The notes beneath the pieces were generated by a model. That model was not told where the DNA came from and did no database searches. It saw only the letters and a list, made by a program, of their open reading frames with translations. A DNA stretch of 64,000 nt from JBKPNJ01 sp963695705 (GTDB lineage Bacteria > Actinomycetota > Actinomycetes > Propionibacteriales > Nocardioidaceae): assembly GCA_963695705.1 (NCBI GenBank), contig CAVOHB010000009.1, forward strand, positions 496,001 through 560,000. Direction: 5' to 3'. The position numbers and the translations under genes are program-made. Shown here one piece after another: positions 62,436 to 64,000 of the stretch; position 1 is the first letter of the stretch; each line of letters begins with the position of its first letter.

Positions 62436-63537
62436 GATCCGCGCACGGTTCGCCTCGTGGGCCGTGCGCCTGGAGCGGAGCGCCGACCTCCGGCTCTGCT
62501 CCTTCCTGCGCCGACGGCCGGGGTGGGAACCGACCGTCGTTCCCTATCTCGGTCACGGAACGACCGAGCGGGCACACATGCGCGCCCGGGTGCTGCTGAG
62601 CCGCACAGCCGACGCCCGGCGGAGAAAGCCTCGGGCGGCGCTGATCGCCGGGCTTGCCCCGTTTCTGAGCGTCGACGTGCCCGGTGAACAGGTCACCATC
62701 GCCGTCGCCGGACGTCGGGTGAGCGCGGTCACCAGCCCGGAGGGTTACGTCGAAGCAGACGTCGAGCTGCCGGGACTGGCGCCAGGGTGGCATCGGGTCA
62801 CGTTCGGTCTCACCGGTGACACTGCGTACTCCAACGACGGCCGGCTGCTGGTCGTCGACCCCGCGGCCAGCCTGGGTGTCGTGAGTGACATCGACGACAC
62901 GGTCATCCACACAGGTCTGACCCGCCTGGTCGACGCCCTGCGGACGACGCTGCTCATCCCCGAACACGCCCGGACCGAGGTCGCCGGCGCGGCGGAGCTC
63001 TACCGAGCGCTGGTTGCCGGGACGGCCGGCGGAACACACGTCTTCTACGTGTCCACCGGCGCGTGGAACCTGTTCCCGGTCGTCGAACGGTTCCTGTCGC
63101 GCAAGGGCTTTCCCGAGGGGCCACTGCTGATGACCGACTGGGGCCCGACCGGGAGCTGGTTGTTCCGCGAGGACAGTGTGGCCTTGAAGACAAGGACGAT
63201 CACCGCCCTGCTGCAGGAGCACTCCCACCTGAGCTGGCTGTTGTTCGGCGACAGTGGTCAGGACGACGCCGAGGCGTACGCGGCGGTGGCCAGGGCATAC
63301 CCGGACCGGATTCGCGCGATCTACATCCGGGACGTGCCACCGGAGTCACCGATGCGCGCGGACCGGGTTCGGCGCATCGCCGACGAGATCGAGGCTCTCG
63401 GCGTGCCCATGCTGCTGGTATCGGACAGCCGGCAAGCGGCCGAGCACGCCCTGAGGCTGGGCCTCATCGGTGACCGGGACCTCATCCAGGTGAGCAAGGC
63501 GGTAGAGCGACACCGCCGGGCGTCGTTCTCACGCTGA
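62425..63537 (+). CDS. App1-type phosphatidate phosphatase-like protein (DUF2183)
   Basis: A 370-residue HAD-like phosphatase. The catalytic motif is LGVVSDIDDTVIHTG (DxDxT/V), followed by FYVSTGAWNLFPVVERFLSR and WLLFGDSGQDDAEAY, the three landmarks of the APP1 catalytic domain. In yeast App1 dephosphorylates phosphatidate; bacterial substrates are unknown. GTG 62425 overlaps the preceding gene by 11 nt. There is no signal peptide. Confidence 0.87.
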   Translation: MLSRIRARFASWAVRLERSADLRLCSFLRRRPGWEPTVVPYLGHGTTERAHMRARVLLSRTADARRRKPRAALIAGLAPFLSVDVPGEQVTIAVAGRRVSAVTSPEGYVEADVELPGLAPGWHRVTFGLTGDTAYSNDGRLLVVDPAASLGVVSDIDDTVIHTGLTRLVDALRTTLLIPEHARTEVAGAAELYRALVAGTAGGTHVFYVSTGAWNLFPVVERFLSRKGFPEGPLLMTDWGPTGSWLFREDSVALKTRTITALLQEHSHLSWLLFGDSGQDDAEAYAAVARAYPDRIRAIYIRDVPPESPMRADRVRRIADEIEALGVPMLLVSDSRQAAEHALRLGLIGDRDLIQVSKAVERHRRASFSR

Positions 63538-63559
63538 GTGACCGTGGTTGGCGAAAGCG

Positions 63560-63588
63560 GTTATGCGTGCCAGACCTCCAAGCGTAAC
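63560..63588. repeat. Imperfect palindrome after the App1 gene
   Basis: GTTATGCGTG and CAAGCGTAAC pair at 8 of 10 positions. Just upstream, TGGCGAAAGCGGTTA (63549-63563) matches the 5' flank of palindrome copy 3 at 13 of 15 positions. It may be a decayed relative or an ordinary terminator. The remaining 145 nt of this gap holds GGGGGAGGG, the ribosome site of the next gene. Confidence 0.35.
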
Positions 63589-63682
63589 CTGACACGATCA
63601 AAACAGTTACAGGAGCCACATCCATCGTGGCGGCAACACCGTCGACCGGCCACGGTCGTCGCCCCAGGGGGAGGGTTACCAG

Positions 63683-64000
63683 ATGAAGCTCGTCGGAACA
63701 CTCGCAACATTGGCAGCACTCGGGTTGGCGGTCCTGCCCACGGCAGCGCAGACAGCGCCGGACACCACGGCACCGACACTCAGGACGCCGATGAAGTCCA
63801 GCTTCCTGGTGGGTCGCGCGATCGACAAGAGCTTCCCGCCCGAGGCTGGCTGCCCCAACGGGGTCAATGCGCGGGAGAAGCTCTCCTGGCACGGCTCGGA
63901 CGATGCCGGCTCGGTGCGCTACACCGTCGTCGAGCACACCGTCGGCGAGGGCGACTCCACCCTCCTGAGCCGCAGCAAGAAGACCACGGTGCGCCTCTAC
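63683..64000 (+). CDS. Secreted protein, function unknown (3' end off window)
   Basis: ATG 63683, with GGGGGAGGG 7 nt upstream, opens a frame that stays open to the window end (106 codons). A signal peptide is evident: KLVGTLATLAALGLAVLPTA, then AQT. The mature start is rich in Thr, Ala and Pro. SWHGSDDAGSVRYTVVEHTV resembles an Ig-like or fibronectin-type strand pattern. Too little is present to name the family. Confidence 0.7.
   Translation, partial: MKLVGTLATLAALGLAVLPTAAQTAPDTTAPTLRTPMKSSFLVGRAIDKSFPPEAGCPNGVNAREKLSWHGSDDAGSVRYTVVEHTVGEGDSTLLSRSKKTTVRLY

Overview
The window is about 69-70% GC (estimated by eye) and densely coded on both strands. It holds a Tat-exported phosphoesterase, a fused CydDC exporter, a DosR/DosS-type two-component pair, an ECF sigma factor with an extra C-terminal domain, and a DUF1906 peptidoglycan-binding protein. 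Together these indicate a free-living, aerobic to facultatively oxygen-limited actinobacterium (Actinomycetota); I cannot place it to genus. No rRNA, tRNA, CRISPR array, transposase or phage gene was seen. No gene-free stretch exceeds about 230 nt.

Layout. 1-6.8 kb: SMP-30 lactonase (partial), EtfD-like quinone reductase, a MocR regulator divergent from an MFS exporter, and a kinase-like protein. 6.8-9.6 kb: a decayed or mis-sequenced patch with an amidohydrolase in at least six reading-frame pieces, a Rieske ferredoxin with one frameshift, and a GH18 protein whose signal peptide is out of frame. 9.7-21 kb: secreted TAP-like peptidase, then an L-arabinose locus. This holds araBDA, the GH51 arabinofuranosidase abfA, an SDR, a frameshifted LacI regulator divergent from araB, and only the stump of a sugar ABC permease. 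A BtuF-like protein and a methyltransferase follow. 22-31 kb: cydA-cydB-cydDC (bd oxidase and its exporter), two universal stress proteins and two PNPOx-fold proteins. 31-44.8 kb: DUF1906 protein, aldolase plus PhyH dioxygenase, a polyphosphate-type block (Nudix/histidine phosphatase, CHAD protein, ParA, CYTH-CHAD), an AlkZ-like protein, carbonic anhydrase, phosphoesterase and sulfotransferase. 45-57 kb: narK-G-H-J-I, dosS, dosR, a PNPOx protein, and a divergent DoxX gene. 57-64 kb: DHA2 exporter, STAS protein, ECF sigma factor, two Gfo/Idh/MocA oxidoreductases, an App1-type phosphatase and the start of a secreted protein.

How the genes fit together. The bd oxidase, respiratory nitrate reductase, universal stress proteins, PNPOx proteins, DoxX and DosRS form a hypoxia package. 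A perfect match to the DosR-box pattern GGGNCNNNNGNCCC lies between a PNPOx gene and a universal-stress gene at 30.1 kb, and near-matches lie in the promoter region of the dosRS operon itself. The arabinose block would release L-arabinose from arabinan and convert it to D-xylulose 5-phosphate, but its regulator and transporter are broken or missing. A 42-bp palindrome occurs three times in intergenic DNA (9.6, 30.7 and 33.2 kb). The most original idea in the window is the CHAD-ParA pair at 36.6-38.9 kb, which may position polyphosphate granules.
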